The notes: generated by a model from the sequence alone, not told the origin. A DNA stretch of 50,895 bases from Paludibacteraceae bacterium (GCA_017527495.1 JAFXPY010000054.1:1-50895), one strand, 5' to 3'; positions 1-8,880 are shown, counted from the stretch's first letter. Numbers and translations are program-made.

Positions 1-31
1 CCATTTAATTACCATTTAATTACCATTTAAA
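1..31. repeat. short tandem repeat, 11-bp unit
   Basis: The unit CCATTTAATTA is repeated about 2.7 times at the left edge of the window and may continue beyond it. Its role is unknown. It lies outside the nested-hairpin element that follows. Confidence 0.8.
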
Positions 32-47
32 CTATCAACTTTTATTT

Positions 48-356
48 AACTAAAGTTTCCCACATTGTTCCGAGTAAGAAACTAAAGTTTCCCGTTAATG
101 TTCAGTATCACTTTTATTGAGATTATACCCCGTAGGGGTTAGCTTTTAATAGCATTGATATTGATAATCAGCATTATTTCCCGTTAGGGAATATCTTTTA
201 AATTCATTTTTCGATATAGAAATTCCCTAACGGGAAATCAATGGATAAATATAATCGGCTACCCTATTAAAAGAAAATTGCTACGCGATAATCTATAATA
301 TAAAGAAAAAAGATATATTCCTGCAATATTAACCAAATTAACCAAGTGGGAAACTT
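48..356. repeat. outer inverted arms around hairpin element copy 1
   Basis: AACTAAAGTTTCCCAC at 48-63 is mirrored by AGTGGGAAACTT at 345-356, so the stretch upstream of lpdA can fold back on itself. The left arm recurs at 80-93, just inside. A weaker right arm (AGTTGGAAAC) follows near 365-374. This 450-bp stretch holds no gene that I can support. Confidence 0.6.
81..292. repeat. nested-hairpin interspersed element, copy 1
   Basis: This roughly 211-bp element recurs at 3315-3525 with high identity. It contains, in order, the hairpin ACCCCGTAGGGGT (127-139), CTTTTAATAG (143-152), the palindrome ATTTCCCGTTAGGGAAT (176-192), its reverse complement ATTCCCTAACGGGAAAT (222-238), CTATTAAAAG (264-273, complement of 143-152) and a final small hairpin at about 278-289. 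In that last hairpin this copy has a T where copy 2 has C, which still allows a G-U pair in RNA. It has no coding capacity. It could be a MITE-like element or a structured RNA. Confidence 0.8.
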
Positions 357-385
357 CAGTAACTAAGTTGGAAACATGGTTAATT

Positions 386-420
386 ATTTTTAGCAAATAA
401 AAAAAATGTTGTATCTTTGC
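386..420 (+). promoter_or_regulatory. Bacteroidota-type promoter of lpdA
   Basis: TATCTTTGC at 412-420 matches the -7 consensus TAnnTTTG. A T-rich -33 region (TTTT at 387-390) lies about 21 bp upstream. The inferred start site is near 425, giving a leader of about 58 nt before the lpdA ATG at 483. Confidence 0.6.
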
Positions 421-482
421 AGTGCTGTGGTTATGATTTGTGAGGGGTGGGGTTAGACAGAAAACTATTAATTCAATTAATT

Positions 483-1853
483 ATGTACAAGTTAGCGATT
501 ATAGGTGGTGGGCCTGCCGGTTATTCGGCGGCTGCTAAGGCGATAAAAAACAATTTGAGTGTTGTGCTTTTCGAGCAAAAAGCGATAGGTGGTGTTTGTC
601 TTAACGAGGGTTGTATTCCAACAAAGACTTTACTTTTTTCAGCCAAACAATACTACAATGCCAAAAACGCTGAAAAATACGGTGTTAGTGCCGAAAATGT
701 AAAGTATGATTGGAACAAAATTCAACAACGAAAGGCCAAAACAATTCGTAAACTTCAAGCCGGTATTCGTCAGAAATTGAAAAGTGATCTGTGCGAAATA
801 GTTACGGGGCAAGCGATTGTGAAAAGTTATAAACCTGATTTGATTCAGATTGAAGCCAATGGACAGATTTATGAATCAGAAAATCTGCTTGTATGCAGCG
901 GTTCTAAAAATTTTGTTCCACCGATTGAAGGTATTGATTCAGAATATGTTATTGATTCAACTCAAGCCTTAAATATACAAGAAGTTCCACAAAATATCAT
1001 TATAGTTGGCGGCGGGGTGATAGGTATGGAGTTTGCAACGCTGTTTCATGAATTAGGCTCTAAAGTAAGTGTTGTTGAGGCTATGCCAAAGATACTTGCA
1101 AATGTTGATGATGATATTTCTAATTATTTGCAAGTGAAATACATGAAGGAAGGTGTTGCTTTCTACACTGACACTAAAGTGATTAAAATTCAGGGCAATA
1201 AGGTGATTTGCAACAATGAGCAAAGCGATGTTGTTCTTGAGGGCGATAAGATACTTGTTTGTGTTGGTCGCAGGCCTAATACAGAAGGTTTGGATGCTTT
1301 GAATTTGAGATATGAGGGTAGGGGTGTTTGGATTAATGAGCAATGCCAGACTTCTTTACCTAATGTATATGCCGCAGGCGATGTAACAGGCACGATAATG
1401 CTTGCACATGTGGCAGTGCGACAAGCCGAGGTGGCAGTGGGCAATATACTGAAACCTAATACCGACAAAATGACTTATTTCGACATACCATCGGTGGTGT
1501 ATTCTAATCCGGAGATTGCTATGATAGGTAGTATGCCAAAAGATGATTGCGATGTTGACATAAGGCAAATACCTATGACATATTCAGGCAGGTTTGTGGC
1601 AGAGAATGAGGGTGAAATGGGATTATGCAAAATTGCATATTTAACGCATATAGATAATACCATTATTGGAGCACAAATGATAGGTAATTCGTCGTCGGAA
1701 ATTATATCTTCTTTGTCGTATGCCATTCATGAACGAATACCTGTATATAGGCTTGAGAGTATTGTCTTTCCTCACCCGACAGTATCAGAAATCATCAAAG
1801 AAAATATAGATTCAAAACTTAACACCCAAAGCGAAGGAGGCTGTTGTATATGA
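483..1853 (+). CDS. lpdA: dihydrolipoyl dehydrogenase (E3)
   Basis: This flavoprotein oxidises dihydrolipoyl groups with NAD+ in 2-oxoacid dehydrogenase complexes or the glycine cleavage system. Seen in the 456-aa product: an N-terminal FAD site (GGGPAG from residue 8), the redox-active disulfide in GGVCLNEGCIPTK (Cys39 and Cys44), a central NAD site (GGGVIGMEF) and the C-terminal HPTVSE dimer-interface motif with the catalytic His. I chose the ATG at 483 rather than 447 because the FAD motif then begins at the usual distance. No E1, E2 or glycine-cleavage gene is next to it, so its partner complex cannot be told. It overlaps mnmA by 4 nt (ATGA), so the two are translationally coupled. The unusual C-terminus ends in Cys-Cys-Ile. 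Confidence 0.93.
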   Translation: MYKLAIIGGGPAGYSAAAKAIKNNLSVVLFEQKAIGGVCLNEGCIPTKTLLFSAKQYYNAKNAEKYGVSAENVKYDWNKIQQRKAKTIRKLQAGIRQKLKSDLCEIVTGQAIVKSYKPDLIQIEANGQIYESENLLVCSGSKNFVPPIEGIDSEYVIDSTQALNIQEVPQNIIIVGGGVIGMEFATLFHELGSKVSVVEAMPKILANVDDDISNYLQVKYMKEGVAFYTDTKVIKIQGNKVICNNEQSDVVLEGDKILVCVGRRPNTEGLDALNLRYEGRGVWINEQCQTSLPNVYAAGDVTGTIMLAHVAVRQAEVAVGNILKPNTDKMTYFDIPSVVYSNPEIAMIGSMPKDDCDVDIRQIPMTYSGRFVAENEGEMGLCKIAYLTHIDNTIIGAQMIGNSSSEIISSLSYAIHERIPVYRLESIVFPHPTVSEIIKENIDSKLNTQSEGGCCI

Positions 1854-2923
1854 AAATTTTGATGGCAATGAGCGGTGGTATTGATAGTGCTGTGAGTGCC
1901 ATGTTACTCTGCGAACAAGGACACCAGCTCGTCGGCGCGACCTTTCGCACCTTTGACAGCATTAAAGAAAGTTGTTTGGCGCGAGAAAAAGGTTGTTGCA
2001 GTGTTGAGTCGATAATGGAGGCTCGCAACCTTGCCCATAAGTTGGGTTTTGAGCATCATATAATAGATTTTCGGGAGCATTTCAGGAAATACGTAATCAA
2101 CAATTTTGTAGATGAATATATGCATGGCCGCACACCCAATCCCTGTATTCTTTGCAACTCGCATATCAAATGGGGACTGCTGCTTGACGCAGCAAAAGAA
2201 TATGGTTGCGACATGATTGCCACAGGGCATTATGCACAAATCAAGCAATATGACGGACATTATTATTTAGCTAATGCCGTTGATACGAGTAAAGACCAGA
2301 CATATTTCCTTTGGATGCTGACAGAGGATAATCTCAAGCAAACAATATTCCCGCTGGGAGGATATACCAAGCAGCAAGTGCGCCAAATGGCTGCCGAAAG
2401 AGGATTTGTTGAGCTGTCGAAAAAGACTGAGAGTCAGGAGATTTGTTTTGTAACCGACAATGACTATCGGTCGTTTCTTGAACAAGAAGTGGTAGATTTT
2501 GATGCAAAAGTGAGAAGCGGTAATTTTGTTGATAAAGATGGAAAAATCTTAGGCAAGCATCAAGGTTTCCCATTCTATACGATAGGTCAGCGCAAAGGGT
2601 TGGGTATTGCGTTGGGAAAACCTCGATTTGTTACAAATATTGATGCAGACAAAAATGAAGTTACACTTGGCGACAGAGAGGATCTGCTTACAACACACTT
2701 GACGGCATCACACATTAAAATAACCGATAGAGAGTGGCTTGCAAAAGATGCCGTTGTTGAAGCCAAAATTCGCTACAAATCACCTAATGCAAAAGCATTA
2801 ATCACATTGAAAGACAATGGCTTTGATCTTAATTTTGAACAAGCTGTGTGGGGTGTAACCAAAGGTCAATCAGTTGTACTCTATAAAGATGGTCTGCTTG
2901 TTGGCGGAGGAATCATTGAGTAA
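1850..2923 (+). CDS. mnmA: tRNA-specific 2-thiouridylase MnmA
   Basis: The enzyme thiolates U34 of the Lys, Glu and Gln tRNAs, using ATP and a persulfide relay. Seen: PP-loop SGGIDS (residues 8-13), NPCILCN with Cys99 and Cys102, and ESQEICF with Cys198. Cys102 and Cys198 correspond to the catalytic pair of the family. An extra Cys cluster (Cys42, Cys49, Cys50) is also present. The ATG at 1850 overlaps the lpdA stop as ATGA and has a clear AGGAGG at 1835-1840, 9 nt upstream, which is unusual for this phylum. It is preferred over the in-frame TTG at 1844. The 357-aa length is normal. Stop-containing repeats begin directly after its TAA. Confidence 0.96.
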   Translation: MKILMAMSGGIDSAVSAMLLCEQGHQLVGATFRTFDSIKESCLAREKGCCSVESIMEARNLAHKLGFEHHIIDFREHFRKYVINNFVDEYMHGRTPNPCILCNSHIKWGLLLDAAKEYGCDMIATGHYAQIKQYDGHYYLANAVDTSKDQTYFLWMLTEDNLKQTIFPLGGYTKQQVRQMAAERGFVELSKKTESQEICFVTDNDYRSFLEQEVVDFDAKVRSGNFVDKDGKILGKHQGFPFYTIGQRKGLGIALGKPRFVTNIDADKNEVTLGDREDLLTTHLTASHIKITDREWLAKDAVVEAKIRYKSPNAKALITLKDNGFDLNFEQAVWGVTKGQSVVLYKDGLLVGGGIIE

Positions 2924-2971
2924 GATTTCAAGATTTGAAGATTTCAAGATTTCAAGATTTCACCGATCGTA
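2924..2971. repeat. GATTTCAA/GATTTGAA octamer repeats after mnmA
   Basis: Five to six 8-bp units, GATTTCAA or GATTTGAA, begin at the base after the mnmA stop codon. They are the same family as those at 17071, 24229, 28274, 39761 and 49517. Here the array runs into the coding sequence of the next gene and provides its only plausible start codon. Confidence 0.85.
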
Positions 2972-3246
2972 TTCTTGACCTTAGCGGCAAAGTAAAGGCA
3001 GAAGGCCAACAACCACGAGAACTTATTGAAGACCCGATTGAGTATTTGAAGGCTGACTATGATATTCAAGTTAAAGGTGTTGAATTTCTGCGTCAATGCA
3101 TGGCAACGCTTACCGACGACCCTATCACATACGATTTGCTCAAAGCATACCTTGCCGACGAAGAAGAGGACCAATTCTGGAGCGAAAATCAATTGGAATT
3201 AATAGAAAAACTGGGCAACTTGCCTTGGTTGATTAAACACATGTAA
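2935..3246 (+). CDS. hypothetical protein, 103 aa, start inside a repeat
   Basis: I do not recognise the family. The product is acidic and probably soluble, with no signal peptide or membrane segment. It is rich in predicted helix, and its core runs from about residue 9 (FTDRILDLSGK) to the C-terminal NLPWLIKHM. The frame is closed by a TGA at 2917-2919. The only usual initiator before the conserved-looking part is a TTG at 2935, inside the octamer repeat, so the first eight residues (MKISRFQD) are repeat-encoded. The original start may have been replaced when the repeat arrived. It is probably transcribed with lpdA-mnmA and coupled to mnmA, whose stop is 11 nt upstream. The frame is likely real; the exact start is uncertain. 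Confidence 0.6.
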   Translation: MKISRFQDFTDRILDLSGKVKAEGQQPRELIEDPIEYLKADYDIQVKGVEFLRQCMATLTDDPITYDLLKAYLADEEEDQFWSENQLELIEKLGNLPWLIKHM

Positions 3247-3259
3247 TTTCTTCATTCCA

Positions 3260-3310
3260 AGTGAGTTGTTGGGATTTCTCGTAATACCTGACAACTCACT
3301 CATTGTTTTT
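3260..3310 (+). terminator. hairpin terminator after the lpdA-mnmA operon
   Basis: AGTGAGTTGT (3260-3269) pairs perfectly with ACAACTCACT (3291-3300) around a 21-nt loop. It is followed by CATTGTTTTTATT. The loop is long, so this is a moderate call. Confidence 0.55.
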
Positions 3311-3314
3311 ATTC

Positions 3315-3525
3315 ACTAAAGTTTCCCACTAATGTTCAGTAGAACTTTTATTTAGATTATACCCCGTAGGGGTTTCCTTTTAATAGCATTAATATTGATA
3401 GTCAGCGTTATTTCCCGTTAGGGAATATCTTTTAAATCTTTTTTCCGCAATAGAAATTCCCTAACGGGAAATAAATGGATATATATATAATCTGCATTCT
3501 ATTAAAAGAAAATCGCTACGCGATA
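3315..3525. repeat. nested-hairpin interspersed element, copy 2
   Basis: This is the second copy of the element at 81-292, in the same orientation. Seen: ACCCCGTAGGGGT (3361-3373), CTTTTAATAG (3377-3386), ATTTCCCGTTAGGGAAT (3410-3426), ATTCCCTAACGGGAAAT (3456-3472), CTATTAAAAG (3499-3508) and ATCGC-TAC-GCGAT (3512-3524). Differences from copy 1 fall mainly in the linkers, while the stems are kept. The 313-bp gap between the small gene and ohrR is filled by the terminator and this element. Its left end (ACTAAAGTTTCCCACT) is loosely mirrored at 3537-3553. Confidence 0.8.
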
Positions 3526-3560
3526 ACATTTAATAAAGTGGGTAAGTTTTATTATTCATT

Positions 3561-3995
3561 ATGCAAGAAAACTTAAAACTTGAAAATCAGCTTTGCTTCC
3601 GCTTATACACAGCGTCGCGTTTGATAACCCAGCTCTATCATCCACTCTTAGAGCCACTTGGCATCACATACCCTCAATATCTTGTTTTGCTTGTTTTGTG
3701 GGAACAAGACAATATGCCGGTTAATGACATAGCACATAGGCTTTTTCTTGAGACCAACACCGTCACGCCATTGCTTCAGCGCATGGAGAAAATGGGGTTG
3801 ATAAAACGCAAAGTAGGCGAAAACGACTCTCGGCAACGTATAGTGTCACTGACAGAGAAAGGAGTGGAGATGCAAGAAAAGGCGAAGGATATTCCAACAT
3901 GCATGGCCAACAAAGTGATGTGTAATATAAATGAAACACAGCAATTGATACAACTCATTCCGTTATTAGACAATCTCATCAATGCAATAAAATAA
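3561..3995 (+). CDS. MarR-family regulator, OhrR-like
   Basis: This is a winged-helix repressor of the MarR family. The N-terminus (NQLCFRLYTASR, then LLEPLGITYPQYLVLLVLWE) is characteristic of OhrR, the organic-peroxide sensor. Cys12 sits where the peroxidatic Cys of OhrR lies, and Tyr16 and Tyr26 match the Tyr residues that hydrogen-bond to it. The wing region has DSRQR. The length (144 aa) is normal. No ohr peroxidase gene is adjacent, so its target is elsewhere or differs. It starts 35 nt after the nested-hairpin element, so its promoter may lie in or at the edge of that element. Confidence 0.85.
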   Translation: MQENLKLENQLCFRLYTASRLITQLYHPLLEPLGITYPQYLVLLVLWEQDNMPVNDIAHRLFLETNTVTPLLQRMEKMGLIKRKVGENDSRQRIVSLTEKGVEMQEKAKDIPTCMANKVMCNINETQQLIQLIPLLDNLINAIK

Positions 3996-4051
3996 ACAAC
4001 CTACCTAAAAGTGCCGTATTTTATGATATTTTAGTCCTATTTTTAAGTAAG

Positions 4052-4084
4052 TTTGTTTTTTTTATAAAAAAGTCGTAACTTTGC
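4052..4084 (+). promoter_or_regulatory. promoter of the GT4-fabD-aspS operon
   Basis: TTTG (4052-4055) and TAACTTTGC (4076-4084) are separated by 20 bp, an almost exact match to the primary Bacteroidota sigma consensus. The start site is inferred near 4091. The leader contains a GT-rich hairpin-prone stretch (about 4106-4135). Confidence 0.85.
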
Positions 4085-4148
4085 ACACAATTTTCACAAT
4101 CATTAAAAACACAAATAAAATGTGTGTGTTTGTGTGTAATTACGCTAT

Positions 4149-5306
4149 ATGAATATACTTTTTGTTATCGACACATACCATACCAATAATAATGGTACAT
4201 CAATTTCAGCGCAACGATTTGCGGCTGAGCTTAGAAATCGTGGCCACAATGTGAGCATACTTTGTTCTGACGACCAAAAGACTACCGAACAACACGGAGA
4301 GAACGAGCACAAGTTTTTTGTGAAGGAATTTGTAGTACACGGATTTGACAGTTTGATTAAAAAACATGGTTTCCAATTTGCGAGTATAGAAAAAGATGTT
4401 ATTCGTCAAGCAGTTGAATGGGCTGATATTGTGCATTGCTTTATGCCTTTTGCACTTGAAATTTACACAAGTCGTTATGCGCACTCTTTAGGGAAACCAT
4501 GTACATCGGCTTTTCATATCCAGCCTGAAAATATATGGTCGTCTGTCAGTCTCGGTAAAGTTAAGTGGATACAAGATGCGTCCTATTATAATCTGAAAAA
4601 ATGGTACAATACATTCCGTCATGTGCATGTGCCTTCGCAATTTATGTGCAGAACACTTGAAGAACATGGATTTACATCGAAAATACATGTTATAAGCAAT
4701 GGTATTCAATCTGATTTCAAATATACCAAATTGCCCAAAGAGCCTCAATATGAGGGTAAGATATTGATTATGATGGTCGGTCGTCTGGCTAATGAGAAGC
4801 GTCAGGATGTGATTATCAACGCTGTACCATATAGTAAGTATGCCGATAAAATACAACTCATCTTTGCCGGAAAGGGACCGGAATACAATAAATATCTCGA
4901 ATTAGGCAAAAAGCTCAAAAATCAACCTCAATTTGTCTATCTACAAAAAGATGAACTCATTCATCTCTTGGCACAATGTGATTTATATGTGCATGCATCC
5001 GACATGGAAAGTGAGGCCATATCATGTATTGAGGCTTTTGCGATGGGATTAGTCCCTGTGATTGCCAATTCAGACGTGAGCGCAACACCTCAATTTGCCC
5101 TCGATGGAAGGAGTTTGTTCATACCGGGCAATCCAAAAGACTTGGCACGTGCAATAGATTATTGGCTTGACAATCCGGCTGAAAAAGCATATATGGAAAA
5201 GATATATGCCAAGACGGCCAAACGATATAGCCTCGAAAACTCAGTGAGAATGTTCGAAGAGATGCTTCAAGAAGAAATTAACGACAATCAGCAAGCAAAA
5301 AAATGA
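4149..5306 (+). CDS. glycosyltransferase family 4
   Basis: This GT-B-fold glycosyltransferase is probably membrane-associated, although no transmembrane segment is seen. The N-terminal domain opens with MNILFVIDTYHTNNNGTS. The C-terminal nucleotide-sugar domain holds GRLANEKRQD and SEAISCIEAFAMG, the E-x7-E-type motif of family 4. Similar proteins make glucosyl-diacylglycerols or surface glycans, but the acceptor cannot be read from the sequence. It overlaps fabD by 4 nt (ATGA). Co-transcription with fatty-acid and tRNA-charging genes gives a weak hint towards envelope lipid work. The 385-aa length is normal. Confidence 0.88.
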   Translation: MNILFVIDTYHTNNNGTSISAQRFAAELRNRGHNVSILCSDDQKTTEQHGENEHKFFVKEFVVHGFDSLIKKHGFQFASIEKDVIRQAVEWADIVHCFMPFALEIYTSRYAHSLGKPCTSAFHIQPENIWSSVSLGKVKWIQDASYYNLKKWYNTFRHVHVPSQFMCRTLEEHGFTSKIHVISNGIQSDFKYTKLPKEPQYEGKILIMMVGRLANEKRQDVIINAVPYSKYADKIQLIFAGKGPEYNKYLELGKKLKNQPQFVYLQKDELIHLLAQCDLYVHASDMESEAISCIEAFAMGLVPVIANSDVSATPQFALDGRSLFIPGNPKDLARAIDYWLDNPAEKAYMEKIYAKTAKRYSLENSVRMFEEMLQEEINDNQQAKK

Positions 5307-6172
5307 AAGCATACGTTTTCCCCGGGCAGGGAGCTCAATTTGTAGGAATGGGTAAAGATTTGTACAATTCTTTCCCTGTTGCCCATGACATGTTTGAGCA
5401 TGCCAATGAAATTCTTGGATTTCGTATTTCAGACATTATGTTTGGTGGTACAGACGAAGACTTGCGTCAGACTCGTGTTACTCAACCGGCGGTGTTTATT
5501 CACTCAGTGGTATCAGAAATAGTCAAGACACTTGAAGTTCCTGCCATGGTGGCGGGTCATTCATTAGGCGAATATAGTGCGATGGTTATAGCCGGAGCAC
5601 TTTCTTTTGAAGATGCCCTTCAGCTTGTCAGTAAGCGTGCTCAAGCGATGCAAAAAGCTTGTGAATTACAGCCTTCAACCATGGCAGCCATAATTGGCCT
5701 GTCGGATGAAATAGTTGATGAGGTGTGCGATTCGGTACATGGCGGTATAGTTCGCGCAGCCAATTTCAATTGTCCCGGACAGGTGGTTATAAGTGGTGAG
5801 ATAGATGCCGTAGAGCAAGCCTGTCAGTTGCTGAAAGAAAAAGGGGCTCGCAGAGCATTGCGTCTCAATGTTGGCGGGGCATTTCATTCTCCGCTGATGC
5901 AACCGGCCGCCGAATCGCTAAAAGAAGCTATTATGGACACAACATTCAATGCTCCTCAATGTCCGATATATCAAAATGTTAATGCATATCCGCAGACCGA
6001 TCCTAACGCAATAAAACAAAATCTTATTGAACAACTCACGGCACCTGTCAGATGGACACAGACGGTAAAAAACATGATAGCTGACGGAGCAACTGAATTT
6101 TACGAGTTCGGACCCGGTGATGTGCTCAAAGGACTTATCAGAAAAATTGATAAAGAAGTTATAGTTGGATAA
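5303..6172 (+). CDS. fabD: malonyl-CoA:ACP transacylase
   Basis: FabD loads malonate from CoA to acyl carrier protein for fatty-acid synthesis in the cytoplasm. Seen in 289 aa: the N-terminal FPGQGAQ, the nucleophile elbow GHSLGEYSA with Ser87, Arg112 in KRAQAM (binds the malonyl carboxylate), and the catalytic His195 in GAFHSPLM. The start overlaps the upstream glycosyltransferase stop (ATGA), so the pair is coupled. aspS follows after 19 nt. Other fab genes are not in the window. Confidence 0.96.
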   Translation: MKAYVFPGQGAQFVGMGKDLYNSFPVAHDMFEHANEILGFRISDIMFGGTDEDLRQTRVTQPAVFIHSVVSEIVKTLEVPAMVAGHSLGEYSAMVIAGALSFEDALQLVSKRAQAMQKACELQPSTMAAIIGLSDEIVDEVCDSVHGGIVRAANFNCPGQVVISGEIDAVEQACQLLKEKGARRALRLNVGGAFHSPLMQPAAESLKEAIMDTTFNAPQCPIYQNVNAYPQTDPNAIKQNLIEQLTAPVRWTQTVKNMIADGATEFYEFGPGDVLKGLIRKIDKEVIVG

Positions 6173-6191
6173 ATAATTAAATAAAAATAAT

Positions 6192-7949
6192 ATGTACAGA
6201 AACAGAACTTGTGGCGAATTGCGATTAGCCGATGTTAGCAAAGAAGTCATTCTTGCAGGCTGGGTGCAGCGTATTCGTAAAATGGGTGGTATGACATTTA
6301 TTGACCTACGCGATAGATATGGAATCACCCAACTTGCATTCAATCAGGAAACAGATCCTGAGATATTCGATAAAGCAAATAAATTGGGTAGGGAATATGT
6401 TTTGCAAATAAAGGGTATTGTTGCAGAACGATACAGCAAAAATGCCAACCTTCCGACGGGCGATATCGAAATCAATGTTACAGAACTCAATGTATTGAAC
6501 GCAGCCATCACACCTCCTTTCACAATAGAAAACGAAACAGACGGTGGTGATGATTTGCGCATGAAATATCGTTATCTTGACCTTCGCAGAGAGTGTGTGC
6601 GCAAAAATCTTGAGCTTCGCCACAAAATGGCGTTTGAAGTACGTCGCTATCTCGATGAACATGGATTTCTTGAAGTAGAAACACCGGTGCTCGTAAATTC
6701 CACACCTGAAGGTGCACGCGACTTTATCGTACCAAGTCGTATGAATCCCGGACAATTCTACGCACTTCCACAAAGTCCGCAAATACTCAAACAACTTTTG
6801 ATGGTATCAGGTTTCGACCGTTATTTCCAAATCGTAAAATGTTTCCGCGACGAAGACTTACGAGCCGACCGTCAACCTGAATTTACACAAATCGACTGCG
6901 AGATGTCGTTTGTAGAACAAGAGGATATACTGGAGATGTTTGAAGGCATGAGTCGTCATTTGTTCAAAACCATAAAAGGTATAGACTTGCCTAAACTGCC
7001 ACGCATGACATGGGCTGACGCAATGAAATATTATGGCTCCGACAAACCTGACACACGCTTTGAAATGCGCTTTGTAGAACTCATGGATATACTTAAAGGT
7101 CATGGCTTCGGAGTGTTCGACAATGCAGCATATATAGGTGGTATATGCGCCAAAGGAGCAGCCACATACACACGCAAGCAAATCGATCAACTGACAGATT
7201 TTGTCAGACGTCCGCAAGTTGGCGCCAAAGGTCTTGTTTATGCTCGAGTAGAAGCTGATGGAACAATAAAATCAAGCGTAGATAAATTCTACACACAAGA
7301 AGTTTTGCAAGAAATGAAAAAAGCCTTCAATGCAGAAGCCGGTGATTTGATTCTTATTCTCTCAGGCGATGATGCCAACAAAACGCGCAAGCAACTTTGC
7401 GAATTGCGTCTTGAGATGGGTAATCAGCTTGGATTGCGTGATAAAAACAAATATTCATGCCTCTGGGTTGTTGATTTCCCTATGTATGAATGGAGCGACG
7501 AGGAGGGTAGGTTGATGGCTATGCACCATCCGTTCACATCGCCCAAACCGGAAGACATACCACTGCTCGACACCGACCCTGCGTCGGTACGTGCCAATGC
7601 CTACGATATGGTAATCAATGGTGTAGAAGTTGGAGGAGGAAGTATTCGTATACACGACGCACAACTGCAACAAAAAGTGTTTGAAATACTTGGCTTTACC
7701 CCCGAACAGGCACAGCTGAAATTCGGTTTCTTGATGAATGCCTTCAAGTATGGAGCACCGCCTCATGGAGGATTGGCTTACGGACTCGATCGTTTTGTAT
7801 CGCTTTTTGCCGGACTTGACAGCATACGCGATTGTATAGCCTTCCCGAAAAATAATCAAGGACGCGATGTGATGCTCAATGCACCGGGAATAGTTGACCA
7901 AGTGCAACTTGATGAATTAGAAATATCAGTAAACAAAAAGGAAAAATAG
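6192..7949 (+). CDS. aspS: aspartyl-tRNA synthetase
   Basis: This is a class IIb aminoacyl-tRNA synthetase that charges tRNA-Asp. The 585-aa protein is the bacterial form with a GAD insertion domain. Seen: the N-terminal OB-fold anticodon-binding domain ([20 protein letters not shown]), motif 2 [16 protein letters not shown] with the catalytic Arg, and motif 3 [15 protein letters not shown] with its Arg. Whether it also charges tRNA-Asn cannot be decided here. It lies in the GT4-fabD operon, followed 4 nt later by a small membrane-protein gene. Confidence 0.98.
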   Translation: MYRNRTCGELRLADVSKEVILAGWVQRIRKMGGMTFIDLRDRYGITQLAFNQETDPEIFDKANKLGREYVLQIKGIVAERYSKNANLPTGDIEINVTELNVLNAAITPPFTIENETDGGDDLRMKYRYLDLRRECVRKNLELRHKMAFEVRRYLDEHGFLEVETPVLVNSTPEGARDFIVPSRMNPGQFYALPQSPQILKQLLMVSGFDRYFQIVKCFRDEDLRADRQPEFTQIDCEMSFVEQEDILEMFEGMSRHLFKTIKGIDLPKLPRMTWADAMKYYGSDKPDTRFEMRFVELMDILKGHGFGVFDNAAYIGGICAKGAATYTRKQIDQLTDFVRRPQVGAKGLVYARVEADGTIKSSVDKFYTQEVLQEMKKAFNAEAGDLILILSGDDANKTRKQLCELRLEMGNQLGLRDKNKYSCLWVVDFPMYEWSDEEGRLMAMHHPFTSPKPEDIPLLDTDPASVRANAYDMVINGVEVGGGSIRIHDAQLQQKVFEILGFTPEQAQLKFGFLMNAFKYGAPPHGGLAYGLDRFVSLFAGLDSIRDCIAFPKNNQGRDVMLNAPGIVDQVQLDELEISVNKKEK

Positions 7950-7953
7950 AAAT

Positions 7954-8289
7954 ATGGTATTTATTATTAATTTGTTAATCACTGCATTAGTAGTGTTTTT
8001 GTGCGCCAAATTTATGAGTGGCGTTACAGTGAAGAGTTTTGGTTGGGCAATAGTTGTTGCTCTGGTTCTTGCCTGCTTAAATGCTTTGGTAGCATGGTTA
8101 TTCTCAGGATTACTTGAAGGAGTTGGTGGCGGAGTGTTAGGCTTTGTCGTAGGACTATTGATTGATACCGGACTCATTATGCTTGCCGACAAACTGATGG
8201 ACAATTTCAAAGTTGATGGCTTCAAATCAGCAATTATCATGGCAGCAATATCAATGCTTGTAAGTTCAGTATTAGGTGGCGTTTTATAA
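7954..8289 (+). CDS. phage-holin-family membrane protein
   Basis: This 111-aa, very hydrophobic protein has four predicted transmembrane helices (about residues 3-22, 28-50, 56-77 and 89-108). The Gly-rich stretch GLLEGVGGGVLG lies between helices 2 and 3. It resembles the phage_holin_4_2 family (PF04020), which is common in bacterial chromosomes and mostly unlinked to phage. There is no prophage nearby, so lysis is not implied. It is the last gene of the operon, 4 nt after aspS and upstream of a strong hairpin. Confidence 0.75.
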   Translation: MVFIINLLITALVVFLCAKFMSGVTVKSFGWAIVVALVLACLNALVAWLFSGLLEGVGGGVLGFVVGLLIDTGLIMLADKLMDNFKVDGFKSAIIMAAISMLVSSVLGGVL

Positions 8290-8322
8290 TTTCATTTGAA
8301 AATATTAAATTGAGATTAAATT

Positions 8323-8363
8323 AAGAAATGGCAATTACATACGTAGTTGCCATTTCTTGGTTT
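8323..8363 (+). terminator. hairpin terminator after the aspS operon
   Basis: AAGAAATGGCAA (8323-8334) pairs perfectly over 12 bp with TTGCCATTTCTT (8347-8358). The loop is 12 nt and GGTTTAATAA follows. It closes the GT4-fabD-aspS-holin operon. Confidence 0.7.
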
Positions 8364-8534
8364 AATAATGCCATGCCGTATACAGCTTTAATTTTATATA
8401 TAAAAGTATTTTAAAAGTATTTAACCGGTATTTAAATTGCATTTAATAAAAATTTACATAATTTATATTATGTTAAATAGGATTTAATATTTTTCTAAAT
8501 ATGTTGTTGTTTGTCAGCAGAGAAAGTTTGTTTG

Positions 8535-8664
8535 GTCATCAATTATCAACAATTAAAGAAAATTATTCGCTTGATTTGTTTTCTAAACAAGGTTCACAAA
8601 TTAAACGAATTAATCAAATTAAACTAATTATTCGCTTCTATTCGTCAAATTCGTTTTCTAAAAA
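8535..8664. repeat. 130-bp AT-rich direct repeat, copy A (upstream of lon)
   Basis: This is nearly identical to 8881-9009. It begins GTCATCAATTATCAACAATT and ends at TCGTTTTCTAAAA. The open frames across these repeats are by-products of low stop density and are not credible genes. The whole stretch 8364-9144 has no gene that I can support. It holds this array, purine-rich CAGAGAAA runs (8680-8800), a sigma-54 promoter and a leader hairpin. Confidence 0.9.
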
Positions 8665-8700
8665 ATGTTCACAAAGAAAACTGAGAAAGCAGAGTCTTTG

Positions 8701-8754
8701 GTCAACAATTAAAGAAAATTATTCGCTTCTATTCGTCAAATTCGTTTTCTAAAA
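8701..8754. repeat. direct repeat, internally deleted copy B
   Basis: This holds the left part (GTCAACAATTAAAGAAAATT, then ATTCGC) joined directly to the right part (TTCTATTCGTCAAATTCG, then TTTTCTAAAA) of the 130-bp unit. It lacks roughly 70 bp of the middle. Confidence 0.85.
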
Positions 8755-8880
8755 GTTATCAGCTGAGAAAACAGAGAAAGCAGAGAAAACAGATTCTTTG
8801 CTACACAATTACCTATTATCAACAAATTAATCGAAATTATTTATCTACTTAATTTATCAAATTAATACGAATTTTGTTTT

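Noticed and set aside
4100-4140. Riboswitch or regulatory RNA in the GT4 operon leader
   Set aside because: Only a weak GT/AC-rich hairpin is visible in a short leader, with no known aptamer features.
7954-8289. Prophage remnant suggested by the holin-family protein
   Set aside because: No other phage gene is near. This family is common in non-phage chromosome locations, and the gene sits in a house-keeping operon.
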